DNA of 64,000 nucleotides from Zea mays. Its lineage: Eukaryota; Streptophyta; Magnoliopsida; Poales; Poaceae. Shown one piece after another: positions 23,419 through 34,531 of this stretch. The position numbers and the translations under genes were made by a program. The stretch lies in the NCBI RefSeq assembly GCF_902167145.1, contig NC_050104.1, forward strand, positions 107,829,849 to 107,893,848, given 5' to 3'. Below the pieces are notes generated by a model. It was not told the origin of the DNA, made no database searches, and worked only from the letters and a program-made list of their open reading frames with translations. Within the stretch, counting starts at the first letter, position 1. Every line of letters begins with the position of its first letter.

Positions 23419-25593
23419 AAAACCACTCTTGCCCTTGAACCCGACGGGGACCCAAAACCCAATGGGGACCTCAAACCTATAGGAAGCCAAGGCAGGGAGG
23501 GGGAGCCCATCGCCCACCGCACTAAGGAGTAGGGCACGAAGGAGGGAGAGCCATGAAGTAGGGGATTAGGCCAGGGAGTGAGGCACCGGGTTAGAGAGCG
23601 AGTGCCACCATGTCGGGGAGCTAGGCAAAGGGAGTAGGGCACCAAGCTTAGGAGTGAGGCACCAGGGAGGATGGTGCCAGGGAGGGCGAAATGGGGAGCA
23701 GAGCTTTGGGTTAGGGTGAGTGGCATTGGGCTAGAGAGTAGAGCACCACCACATCAGGGAGCTCCTTGGGTCCCTATGGAACTCATCAGTGGGAGTTAAA
23801 ACCCACCTCGCACTCGGTGTTCCTCGGGTCCCTAAACCCGCAGACCCATAGGGGGGACTAGTCTTCTGCCCCCGTCGAGTCTAAGACCTGCAGGGACCCG
23901 CCACGTTGCCAACCCCTACATGTACATCATCGTAAGGAGAAGAAGCCACCTACTAAATCATTCACTCATGATTTGATTTGTGAACATGAGTTCTTGACAA
24001 AAAACATCTCTTGCATAAGTGATCTAGGACAAAGATTCACACCATACCTTCAATTTATATGGTCTATTGGAGCTACTAGCTCAAGGGTTTGCTAACAAAA
24101 AAATAGTACAAACTAGTTATATCTAATGTACTTGTGCTATCTATGAGGAGTTTGATATGTTGTCAAAAGGGACTATTAGCAAGTTGGGTGATAGTGATAA
24201 CAAGGAAGGTCATGCCACAACTTGTGTGGGTCTTGGGAGATAGATGGCCATTGGGGCAAGTGGAGTTTAGCACAAATCATTTTATAGGTTGTGAGTTGTT
24301 CGAAGAAGTGGCTCACAAAGTTCTGTGGGTTGAGTACCAACTATAGGATGTTAGTTTTGGCCATCAATTATTAAAACAAGGGGATAAGAAATGCACAAAT
24401 AACAAGAAGACAAAATAGATGCTTAAGATTGATGGATTATTATTACTTCTAGGGCATGCTATTGATACTTCATATCAAGACTTTGAAGAAATGATGTGCT
24501 CTCAAATATGTCTAAAGTTGCTAAAAATTTACTAGGTAGACCTAGGAGTAATATTGCACATATGACTAAAAAATCTCATCCTAGAGAAGAATTGGTTTTA
24601 GTCTAACACGTAGGCCAAACAAAAGATTGGTATTTCATTAGATGGTGACATTATTGGTGCTCCTTAACGTATCTTATTCAACCACCAACATGATGTGGAA
24701 TTGTAACTCTTATGCATAGCAAAATAGTTACTGGACTTATTCTGATGAGTTCCACAAGACTTATTCAAAACTTCAATGCAAAGATTACATCAGAAAAAAT
24801 TTAACCAATTCGGCCCCAAATGGAGGGTCATCGATGCTAGGGGGTTACTTAACCTACATTGTGACCACTGACGCATTCTATATCATAAATATGCAAGGAA
24901 GCACACTTAGAAATGGTGTGGAATGTTGAATCAATGCTAGTTTCGTCAAGGAGGCCGACTATGGCTCACATGGATAAAAGGGCCCACACCATCCATGCAA
25001 GCAAACACAAACTCACACAATCCCCACTATCATGGTTCTGTTCACATCATAGATTAGGAACATGTTGAAGATCAAATGAAATGGGATATCTCCAGGTCGC
25101 CAGACCTACATTGGGTTGGTTGGTTATAATAATCTGATGTTATAAATATGAATGAATTTTTTCTAGAAATTTGGTCAAACTTTAAAAATAACTTAAAACA
25201 ACTCTAAAATCTATTTTAAAAAAACTCTAGAATATATTTATTTAAGAAGAGTAGTATTTTTGTTTCTGCGTAGAAATGTGTTCTCTACTCCCATTGTTGC
25301 CTACTACATTCGTCCAATTAGCAGTCATTGATATCGGACAACAGAAATTTCTATATATTAAAGTGGGACGCAAACATGCGCCATTGTTCGTCCACGTCGG
25401 CTTTTGAAACACTAGTCGTTCGATACTGCCTCAACGGCAAGGGAAGCACTGCCCCAACGACAAGGAAAGCACGAGCACAACACAAAAGGGAGTCAAAGCG
25501 ATACGACTAGAATTCCTCACTCGTCACCAGATGTGTTTAGAGACTTCTAGGCCGTCTCCACATATTGGTGCAGCAGTGGATTTTGCAATACTA
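23419..25593. other. Unassigned intergenic DNA between elements C and D
   Basis: No convincing gene. 23430-23900 is GC-rich with GGGACCC and GGGTCCC words and purine-rich GGGAGTGAGGCACC-like repeats, resembling decayed transposon DNA. 23930-25330 is AT-rich with only short interrupted frames; the longest (24134-24346) has no motif I recognise. This may be a degenerate transposon body. Confidence 0.4.
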
Positions 25594-25598
25594 AAAAG
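25594..25598 (+). other. Target site duplication of element D, left copy (AAAAG)
   Basis: AAAAG just before the TGAAAGGG start of the 5' LTR. The same five bases follow the 3' LTR at 34527-34531, so both ends of D belong to one insertion. Confidence 0.9.
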
Positions 25599-26841
25599 TG
25601 AAAGGGAAATGTGCCCTTGGGCCATTTCTAAGTATTTTGGTGATTGAGTGTCAACACAAGTGCTTAAATGTGAATCTATGCCCATGGATGAACAAAGTGC
25701 AAATCTAGAGCAAAGGTATGTTTCTAAGTCTTAGTACATTGGTTTTGTGTACTAATATACTTGTCTAAGTATCAGAAACAGGAAGAAGAAGAAAAGAGGA
25801 GAGTTGGCTGTGTACAGCCAAAAGGCTGTTTCGGTCTGGGGCACCGGACTGTCCGGTGGTGCACCGGACAGTGTCCGGTGCGCCAGGCTGCCTCGGGCTA
25901 ACTGGCCGCTCTCGGGAGTTGACTGGTGACGTACGGCTAAAATTCACCGGACTGTCCGGTGTGCACCGGACTGTCCGGTGAGCCAACGGTCGGCCAGGCC
26001 AACGGACGGCCGCGCGATCTGCGCGGGACACGTGGCCGAGCCAACGGTCGGAAGGGGGCACCGGACTGTCCGGTGCACCAACGGCTCCCATATCTCCAAC
26101 GGTCGACTGCGCTGTTTAAGGAAGGAAATCGGGCACCGGACAGTGTCCGGTGTGCACCGGACTGTCCGGTGCGCCCGACGACAGAAGGCAAGGATGGCCT
26201 TCTGGATTTGTTCTCAACGGCTCCTAGCTGCCTTGGGGCTATAAAAGGGACCCCTAGGCGCATGGAGGAGTACACCAAGCATTCCTACAACATTCCTAAG
26301 CACCAAGACATCGATCTCACGCATTCGTTTCATTGTGATAGCATCTAGAGCTCTTGTTGAGTTGCGAACTCTTTGAGTTGTGTTGCGAGCTCTTGTTGCG
26401 ACTTGTGTGCGTGTTGTTGCTCTGATCTTTTGAAGTCTTGTGTGCGTTGCTCATTCCCCCTTTGCTCTGTGTTCTTTGTGAACTTCAATTGTAAGGGCGA
26501 GAGGCTCCAAATTGTGGAGATTCCTCGCAAACGGGATTGAGAAAAAGCAAGCAAAACACCGTGGTATTCAAGTGGGTCTTTGGACCGCTTGAGAGGGGTT
26601 GATTGCAACCCTCGTCCGTTGGGACGCCACAACGTGGAGTAGGCAAGCGTTGGTCTTGGCCGAACCACGGGATAAACCACTGTGTCATCTCTGTGATTGA
26701 TCTCTTGTGGTATTGTGTTTTGTTGAGACTCCTTTCTAGCCACTTGGCATTTATTGTGCTAACACTTAACAAGTTTTTGTGGCTATAAGCTTAAGTTTTA
26801 CAGGATCACCTATTCACCCCCCCCCCCTCTAGGAGCTCTCA
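25599..26841 (+). repeat. Element D 5' LTR (1243 bp)
   Basis: Starts TGAAAGGGAAATGTGCCC and ends GAGCTCTCA. U3 holds at least seven CACCGGACTGTCCGGTG-type palindromes between 25840 and 26180, just upstream of the TATA box. The end has a run of 11 C. Confidence 0.95.
26239..26247 (+). promoter_or_regulatory. TATA box in element D 5' LTR
   Basis: CTATAAAAG in GGGGCTATAAAAGGGACCCC, about 60 bp after the last palindrome. The twin in the 3' LTR is at 33925-33933. Strong core-promoter candidate. Confidence 0.75.
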
Positions 26842-26843
26842 AT

Positions 26844-26856
26844 TGGTATCGGAGCC
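26844..26856 (+). other. Element D primer binding site
   Basis: TGGTATCGGAGCC two bases after the 5' LTR end; initiator-methionine-tRNA type. Confidence 0.87.
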
Positions 26857-26891
26857 GTTCTCTTCAAGAAAGGGACTAACCGCCCGAAGAG

Positions 26892-29252
26892 ATGGATCCT
26901 AAGGGGAAGGGAATCGTGATCAACGACAAGGAAAAGGAGTCCTTCGTCAACGAGCCAAAAGATGACAAATCCAACGACTCTGGCTCGGGCCACAGACGTA
27001 AAGATGGGAAGAAGAAGAAGACAAGACGTATCAAGGAGATCGTCTACTACGACAGCGACGAGTCTACTTCTTCCCACAAGGACGACGACTACGACAAACA
27101 AAAGACGGTTAACTCAAACTTTTCTTTTGATTATTCGCGCATTCCGCACAGCTCAAATGCTCATTTGCTCCCCATTCCACTTGGCAAGCCTCCTCACTTT
27201 GATGGAGAGGACTACGGATTTTGGAGTCACAAAATGCGTACACACCTATTTTCTCTCCATCCAAGCATTTGGGAGATTGTGGAAAGTGGAATGAAATTTG
27301 ATAGCTCGGATAGTCCTTCGTTTATTAATGAACAGATCCATAAAAATGCACAAGCTACTACTGTGTTGCTAGCCTCTTTGTGCAGGGACGAGTATCACAA
27401 GGTGAGCGGCTTGGACAATGCCAAGCAGATTTGGGACACCCTCAAGATCTCTCATGAGGGGAATGATGTCACCTTACTCACCAAGATGGAGTTGGTGGAG
27501 GGCGAGCTCGGACGATTCGCGATGATAAGGGGCGAGGAGCCGACGCAAACATACAACCGGCTCAAGATTCTTATCAACAAAATAAGGAGCTACGGAAGCA
27601 CGCGATGGACGGATCACGACATCGTCCGCCTAATGCTAAGGTCATTTACCGTTCTTGATCCTCATCTCGTGAACAATATTCGTGAGAATCCCAGGTACAC
27701 GAAGATGACGCCCGAGGAGGTACTCGGAAAATTCGTAAGCGGGAGGATGATGATCAAGGAGGCAAGATACGTGGACGACGCCTTGAATGGACCGATCAAC
27801 GAGCCTCAACCCCTTGCTCTCAAGGCAACAAGAAGCAAGGAGGCACTACCTAGCAGGGTGGCACAAATTAAGGCGGCCGGACTTAATGATGAAGAGATGG
27901 CCCTCATCATCAAAAGATTCAAGACGGCGCTTAAAGGTCGCAAGGGACAGCCAAGCAAGACCAAAGCCAAGGGGAAGCGTTCGTGCTTCAAATGCGGTAA
28001 GCTTGGTCATTTTATTGCTAACTGTCCCGACAATGATAGTGATTAGGACCAAGGGAACAAGAGGGAGAAGAAGAAGAATTATAAGAAGGCAAAGGGCGAG
28101 GCTCATCTTGGCAAGGAGTGGGATTCGGACTGCTCCTCGTCTGACTCCGACAATGAGGGACTCGCCGCCACTGCATTCAACAAGTCATCCCTCTTCCCCA
28201 ACGAGCGTCACACTTGCCTCATGGCAAGAGAGAAGAAGGTAATCACTCGTAATGATGCCACTTATGATTCTTCTAGTGACGATGAGTCTAGTGATGATGA
28301 AATAGATTACTCTAGTTTGTTCAAGGGATTGGATAGAAATAAAATTGATAAAATCAATGAATTGATTGATGCCTTTAATGAAAAGGATAGACTTTTAGAA
28401 AAGCAAGAGGATTTGTTGTATGATGAACATGATAAGTTTGTAGAGGCACAAAAATCCTATGCTTTAGAAGTTAAAAGAAATGAAGTGCTTTCTAGTGAAT
28501 TATCTTCTTGTCATGAAAACATTGCTACTTTAAAGAGTGTTAATGATGACTTAAATGCTAAACTAGAAGTAGCTAGTAAATCAACATCTTGTGTAGAAAT
28601 TGTTGAAACGTGCACTAGGTGTAAAGATCTTAATGTTGATGCTTGTAGTAAACATCTAGTTTCAATTTCTAAATTGAATGATGAAGTGGCTAGTCTTAAT
28701 GCTCAACTTAAGGCTAGCAAAAGCGAATTTGATAAGCTAAAATTTGCAAGGGATGCCTACACGATTGGTAGACACCCCTCAATTAAGGATGGACTTGGCT
28801 TCAAAAGGGAAGCCAAGAACTTAACAAGCCATAAGGCTCCCATTCCCGCTAAGGAGAAAGGGAAGGCCCCTATGGCTACTAGTGCTAAAAAGAACCATGC
28901 CTTTTTGTATCATGATAGGAAAAATTCTAGAAATGCTTTTAGAAGTTATGATGCTTTTGATTCACATACGTATGATTCTTGTGCTATGACTGCTTCTAGT
29001 TCTCATGTTATGCATGATAGAAAGGTTGGTAGGAGAAATGTTGTTAATGCTCATAGGAAAGTTCATGGACCTTCTACAATTTATCATGCCCTAAATGCTT
29101 CCTTTGCTATTTGTAGAAAGGATAGGAAGATAGTTGCTAGGAAGTTAGGGGCAAAATGCAAGGGAGACAAAACTTGCATTTGGGTCCCTAAGGATATTTG
29201 CACTAACCTTGTAGGACCCAACAAGAGTTGGGTACCTAAGTCCCAAGCCTAA
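26892..29252 (+). pseudogene. Element D gag, one premature stop
   Basis: Capsid/nucleocapsid gene with ATG at 26892, 36 bases after the primer site. Residues 1-75 are charged and Ser/Lys-rich. A UBN2-type gag domain (about 85-300) has IPLGKPPHFDGEDY and WDTLKISHEGNDV. The CCHC knuckle CFKCGKLGHFIANC is at about 366-379. A TAG at 28044-28046 cuts the frame six residues later, where relatives remain open. The same frame continues from 28047 through a lysine-rich segment and a coiled coil (28300-28760) to TAA at 29250-29252. A single C to T change at a CAG codon would explain the stop. The truncated product would keep the zinc knuckle. Confidence 0.88.
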
Positions 29253-29259
29253 ATTTACC

Positions 29260-32200
29260 TTGCAGGTTTATGCATCCGGGGGTTCAAGCTGGATTATTGA
29301 TAGCGGATGCACAAACCATATGACGGGGGAGAAGAAGATGTTCACCTCCTACGTCAAGAATAAGGATTCCCAAGATTCAATTATATTCGGTGATGGGAAT
29401 CAAGGCAAGGTAAAAGGGTTAGGTAAAATTGCAATTTCTAATGAGCACTCCATATCTAATGTGTTTTTAGTAGAGTCTCTTGGATATAATTTGCTATCTG
29501 TTAGTCAACTATGCAACATGGGGTATAACTGTCTATTTACAAATATAGATGTGTCTGTCTTTAGAAGAAGTGATGGTTCACTAGCTTTTAAGGGTGTATT
29601 AGACGGCAAACTTTATTTAGTTGATTTTGCAAAAGAAGAGGCCGGTCTAGATGCATGCTTAATAGCTAAGACTAGCATGGGCTGGCTGTGGCATCGCCGC
29701 TTAGCACATGTGGGGATGAAGAACCTTCACAAGCTTCTAAAGGGAGAACATGTGATAGATTTAACTAACGTGCATTTCGAAAAAAGATAGACCTTGTGCA
29801 GCTTGTCAAGCAGGTAAACAAGTGGGAGGAGCACATCACAGCAAGAATGTGATGACCACTTCAAGACCCCTGGAGCTGCTGCATATGGACCTCTTCGGAC
29901 CTGTCGCCTATCTGAGCATAGGAGGGAGTAAGTATGGTCTAGTTATTGTTGATGACTTTTCCCGCTTCACTTGGGTGTTCTTTTTGCAGGATAAGTCTGA
30001 AACCCAAGGGACCCTCAAGCGCTTCCTCAGGAGAGCTCAAAATGAGTTTGAGCTCAAGGTGAAGAAGATAAGGAGCGACAACGGGTCCGAATTCAAGAAT
30101 CTTCAAGTGGAGGAGTTCCTTGAGGAGGAAGGGATCAAGCACGAGTTCTCCGCTCCCTACACACCACAGCAAAATGGTGTGGTAGAGAGGAAGAACAGGA
30201 CGCTAATCGATATGGCGAGAACAATGCTTGGAGAATTCAAGACCCCCGAGTGTTTTTGGTCGGAAGCCGTGAACACGGCTTGCCACGCCATCAACAGGGT
30301 CTACCTTCATCGCCTCCTCAAGAAGACTTCGTATGAGCTACTAACCGGTAACAAACCCAATGTATCTTACTTTCGTGTATTTGGGAGCAAGTGCTACATT
30401 CTAGTGAAGAAAGGTAGAAATTCTAAGTTTGCTCCCAAAGCTGTAGAAGGGTTTTTGTTAGGTTATGACTCAAATACAAAGGCGTATAGAGTCTTCAACA
30501 AATCATCGGGTTTGGTTGAAGTCTCTAGCGACGTTGTATTTGATGAGACTAATGGCTCTCCAAGAGAGCAAGTTGTTGATTGTGATGATGTAGATGAAGA
30601 AGATGTTCCGACGGTCGCTATACGAACCATGGCGATTGGAGAAGTGCGGCCACAGGAACAAGATGAACGAGATCAACCTTCTTCCTCAACTATGGTGCAT
30701 CCCCCAACCGAAGATGACGAACAGGTACCTCAAGTGGAGGCGCTTGATCAAGGGGGAGCACAAGATGATCAAGTGATGGAGGAAGAAGCGCAACCGGCAC
30801 CTCCAACCCAAGTTCGAGCGATGATTCAAAGGGATCATCCCGTCGACCAAATTCTGGGTGACATTAGCAAGGGAGTAACTACTCGATCTCGATTAGTTAA
30901 TTTTTGTGAGCATTACTCCTTTGTCTCTTCTATTGAGCCTTTCAGGGTAGAGGAGGCCTTGGTAGATCCGGACTGGGTGTTGGCCATGCAGGAGGAGCTC
31001 AACAACTTCAAGCGCAATGAAGTTTGGACACTGGTGCCTCGTCCGAAGCAAAATGTTGTGGGAACCAAGTGGGTGTTCCGCAACAAACAGGACGAGCACG
31101 GGGTGGTGACGAGGAACAAGGCTCGACTTGTGGCAAAAGGGTATGCCCAAGTCGCAGGTTTGGACTTTGAGGAGACGTTTGCTCCTGTGGCTAGGCTAGA
31201 ATCAATTCGTATCTTGCTAGCATATGCCGCTCACCATTCTTTCAGGTTGTACCAAATGGATGTGAAGAGCGCTTTCCTCAACGGGCCAATCAAGGAGGAG
31301 GTGTACGTGGAGCAACCCCCTGGCTTCGAGGATGAACGGTACCCCGACCACGTGTGTAAGCTCTCTAAGGCGCTCTATGGACTTAAGCAAGCCCCAAGAG
31401 CATGGTATGAATGCCTTAGAGACTTTTTAATTGCTAATGCTTTCAAGGTTGGGAAAGCCGATCCAACTCTTTTTACAAAGACATGTGATGGTGACTTGTT
31501 TGTGTGCCAAATTTATGTCGATGACATAATATTTGGTTCTACTAACCAAAAGTCTTGTGAAGAGTTTAGCAGGGTGATGACGCAGAAGTTTGAGATGTCG
31601 ATGATGGGCGAGTTGAACTACTTCCTTGGGTTCCAAGTGAAGCAACTCAAGGACGGCACCTTCATCTCCCAAACAAAGTACACGCAAGATCTGCTAAAGC
31701 GGTTTGGGATGAAGGACGCCAAGCCCGCAAAGACTCCGATGGGGACCGACGGACACACCGACCTCAACAAAGGAGGTAAGTCCGTTGATCAAAAAGCATA
31801 CCGGTCAATGATAGGTTCTTTGCTTTACTTATGTGCTAGTAGACCGGATATTATGCTTAGCGTATGCATGTGTGCTAGATTTCAATCCGATCCTAAGGAG
31901 TGTCACTTAGTGGCGGTGAAGCGAATTCTTAGATATTTGGTTGCTACGCCTTGCTTCGGGCTCTGGTATCCAAAGGGGTCTACCTTTGACTTAGTTGGAT
32001 ACTCAGACTCCGACTATGCTGGATGTAAGGTCGATAGGAAGAGTACATCGGGAACGTGCCAATTCTTAGGAAGGTCCCTGGTGTCATGGAACTCTAAGAA
32101 ACAAACCTCCGTTGCCCTATCCACCGCTGAGGCCGAGTACGTTGCCGCAGGTCAGTGTTGCGCGCAACTACTTTGGATGAGGCAAACCCTCCGGGACTTT

Positions 32201-32467
32201 GGCTACAATCTGAGCAAAGTCCCACTCCTATGTGACAATGAGAGTGCTATCCGCATGGCGGAGAATCCTGTTGAGCACAGCCGCACAAAGCACATAGACA
32301 TCCGGCATCACTTTTTGAGAGACCACCAGCAAAAGGGAGATATCGAAGTGTTTCATGTTAGCACCGAGAACCAGCTAGCCGATATCTTCACTAAGCCTCT
32401 AGATGAGAAGACCTTTTGCAGGTTGCGTAGTGAGCTAAATGTCTTAGATTCGCGGAACCTGGATTGA
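29260..32467 (+). pseudogene. Element D pol (protease-integrase-RT-RNase H), one frameshift
   Basis: The frame is +1 relative to gag and begins at TTGCAGGTTTATGC. Protease DSGCTNHM is near 29300 and the pre-integrase zinc domain starts near 29680. A run of six A (29780-29785) has one more A than relatives, giving a stop at 29788-29790. The remainder reopens and runs without a stop to 32467. The integrase core has HMDLFGP (29885), RSDNGSEF (30070) and VVERKN (30180). RT has [12 protein letters not shown] (31250) and [10 protein letters not shown] (31516). RNase H has YSDSDYAG (31998), STAEAEY (32118) and CDNESAI (32232). Apart from the A run, the catalytic residues look intact. Confidence 0.9.
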
Positions 32468-33230
32468 ATTGTAGCATACATGTATTTATGCTTTTGATCA
32501 TGTTCCTTTTTGCATTTTGTTGCTTATTATGGTGCTCAAGTTGTACAAACACTCCCTGGACCTCACAAGTCCGTTGCAAAGTGATGCACATGTTTAGGGG
32601 GAGATGTGTTACAACTTGACCCTTTGAGACTAACCATGTGCTTGAGTTTGATGATTTAGTCTCGAAGGAGGATTGAAAGGGAAAAGGTGGACTTGGACCA
32701 TGAAAGACTTCCACTGCACTCCGATGAGAGGGTAACTTATTCCAAGTTCATCTTTAGACTCTTATTGCCTTTGTGTTCTCATTTGAAGATTTTGGTAAGG
32801 CAATAGGGTTAAAAGGGCCAAGATTGATCCCGTTTTGGTGCTTGATGCCAAAGGGGGAGAAAATAAAGGCCAAAGCGATAAATGGATCAGCTACCACTTG
32901 AGAGATTTTGAAAATAGTAGAATAGAGTTTTTGTTTTGTTAAACTCTTTTATTGTCTCTTATTGTCTCTCTTGTCAAAAGTTGGCCTCTTGTGGGGAGAA
33001 GTGTTGATTATGGGAAATAGGGGGAGGTTTTGAAATCTTTGATCAATCTCTTTTGGAATGACTCTCTTTATGCTTCAACAAGTGGATTTGACTTAGAGAT
33101 AGAATTTTGAGTTTGATTTGCAAAAACAAACCAAGTGGTGGCAAAGGATGATCCATATATGCCAAATTGAATCAAAATAAATTTAAGTTTTTATTTGAAG
33201 TGATATTGCACTTGTTCTAGTTGCTTTATG
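32468..33230 (+). other. Element D 3' non-coding region
   Basis: About 760 bp with no ORF. It carries spaced purine runs: TTTAGGGGGAG (32593), CCAAAGGGGGAGA (32847), TAGGGGGAGG (33018). These resemble the true tract at 33251. Confidence 0.65.
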
Positions 33231-33325
33231 TTGTGTTGGCATAAATCACCAAAAAGGGGGAGATTGAAAGGGAAATGTGCCCTTGGGCCATTTCTAAGTA
33301 TTTTGGTGATTGAGTGTCAACACAA
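33231..33325 (+). other. Stem-loop enclosing the purine tract, element D
   Basis: Arms 33231-33254 and 33301-33325 pair through TTGTGTTG and AATCACCAAAA with a small internal loop between. The loop contains the purine tract and the LTR start. A strong inner hairpin at the LTR start pairs 33272-33282 with 33285-33294 (GAAATG.GCCC/GGGCCATTTC). Confidence 0.65.
33251..33263 (+). other. Element D polypurine tract
   Basis: AAAAAGGGGGAGA immediately before the 3' LTR start TGAAAGGG. Confidence 0.85.
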
Positions 33326-34526
33326 GTGCTTAAATGTGAATCTATGCCCATGGATGAACAAAGTGCAAATCTAGAGCAAAGGTATGTTTCTAAGTCTTAG
33401 TACATTGGTTTTGTGTACTAATATACTTGTCTAAGTATCAGAAACAGGAAGAAGAAGAAAAGAGGAGAGTTGGCTGTGTACAGCCAAAAGGCTGTTTCGG
33501 TCTGGGGCACCGGACTGTCCGGTGGTGCACCGGACAGTGTCCGGTGCGCCAGGCTGCCTCGGGCTAACTGGCCGCTCTCGGGAGTTGACTGGCGACGTAC
33601 GGCTAAAATTCACCGGACTGTCCGGTGTGCACCGGACTGTCCGGTGAGCCAACGGTCGGCCAGGCCAACGGACGGCCGCGCGATCTGCGCGGGACACGTG
33701 GCCGAGCCAACGGTCGGAAGGGGGCACCGGACTGTCCGGTGTGCACCGGACATGTCCGGTGCGCCAACGGCTCCCAGATCTCCAACGGTCGACTGCGCTG
33801 TTTAAGGAAGGAAATCGGGCACCGGACAGTGTCCGGTGTGCACCGGACTGTCCGGTGCGCCCGACGACAGAAGGCAAGGATGGCCTTCTGGATTTGTTCT
33901 CAACGGCTCCTAGCTGCCTTGGGGCTATAAAAGGGACCCCTAGGCGCATGGAGGAGTACACCAAGCATTCCTACAACATTCCTAAGCACCAAGACATCGA
34001 TCTCACGCATTCGTTTCATTGTGATAGCATCTAGAGCTCTTGTTGAGTTGCGAACTCTTTGAGTTGTGTTGCGAGCTCTTGTTGCGACTTGTGTGCGTGT
34101 TGTTGCTCTGATCTTTTGAAGTCTTGTGTGCGTTGCTCATTCCCCCTTTGCTCTGTGTTCTTTGTGAACTTCAATTGTAAGGGCGAGAGGCTCCAAATTG
34201 TGGAGATTCCTCGCAAACGGGATTGAGAAAAAGCAAGCAAAACACCGTGGTATTCAAGTGGGTCTTTGGACCGCTTGAGAGGGGTTGCTTGCAACCCTCG
34301 TCCGTTGGGACGCCACAACGTGGAGTAGGCAAGTGTTGGTCTTGGCCGAACCACGGGATAAACCACTGTGTCATCTCTGTGATTGATCTCTTGTGGTATT
34401 GTGTTTTGTTGAGACTCCTTTCTAGCCACTTGGCATTTATTGTGCTAACACTTAACAAGTTTTTGTGGCTATAAGCTTAAGTTTTACAGGATCACCTATT
34501 CACCCCCCCCCCTCTAGGAGCTCTCA
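33265..34526 (+). repeat. Element D 3' LTR (1262 bp)
   Basis: Same as the 5' LTR but with one extra 20-bp palindrome unit near 33742-33762 and 10 rather than 11 C near the end. Ends GAGCTCTCA and is followed by the AAAAG target duplication. Confidence 0.95.
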
Positions 34527-34531
34527 AAAAG
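34527..34531 (+). other. Target site duplication of element D, right copy (AAAAG)
   Basis: Matches 25594-25598 exactly. Confidence 0.9.

Larger units (their letters stand above)
25599..34526 (+). mobile_element. Element D: full-length Ty1/Copia retrotransposon (SIRE/Maximus lineage), recently inserted
   Basis: Complete plan: 5' LTR, primer site, gag, pol, 3' non-coding region, purine tract, 3' LTR, flanked by AAAAG repeats. The LTRs differ by one 20-bp block, one base in a C run and about five substitutions by eye, so the insertion is young. Only two lesions are visible: an in-frame TAG in gag and one extra A in pol. Expressed RNA could still be mobilised by enzymes from an intact relative. 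Confidence 0.95.

Noticed and set aside
24134..24346. Possible gene at a 70-codon ORF
   Set aside because: Short, no motif, no splice-consistent neighbours, surrounded by broken frames.
25594..26180. CRISPR-like or satellite reading of the spaced CACCGGAC repeats
   Set aside because: Spacing is irregular, units are palindromes in a eukaryotic LTR promoter, and there is no leader or cas context.
25765..26743. ORFs in element D LTRs, including repeats at 33431-34429
   Set aside because: Made of the CACCGGAC palindrome array and present in both LTRs; no independent support.
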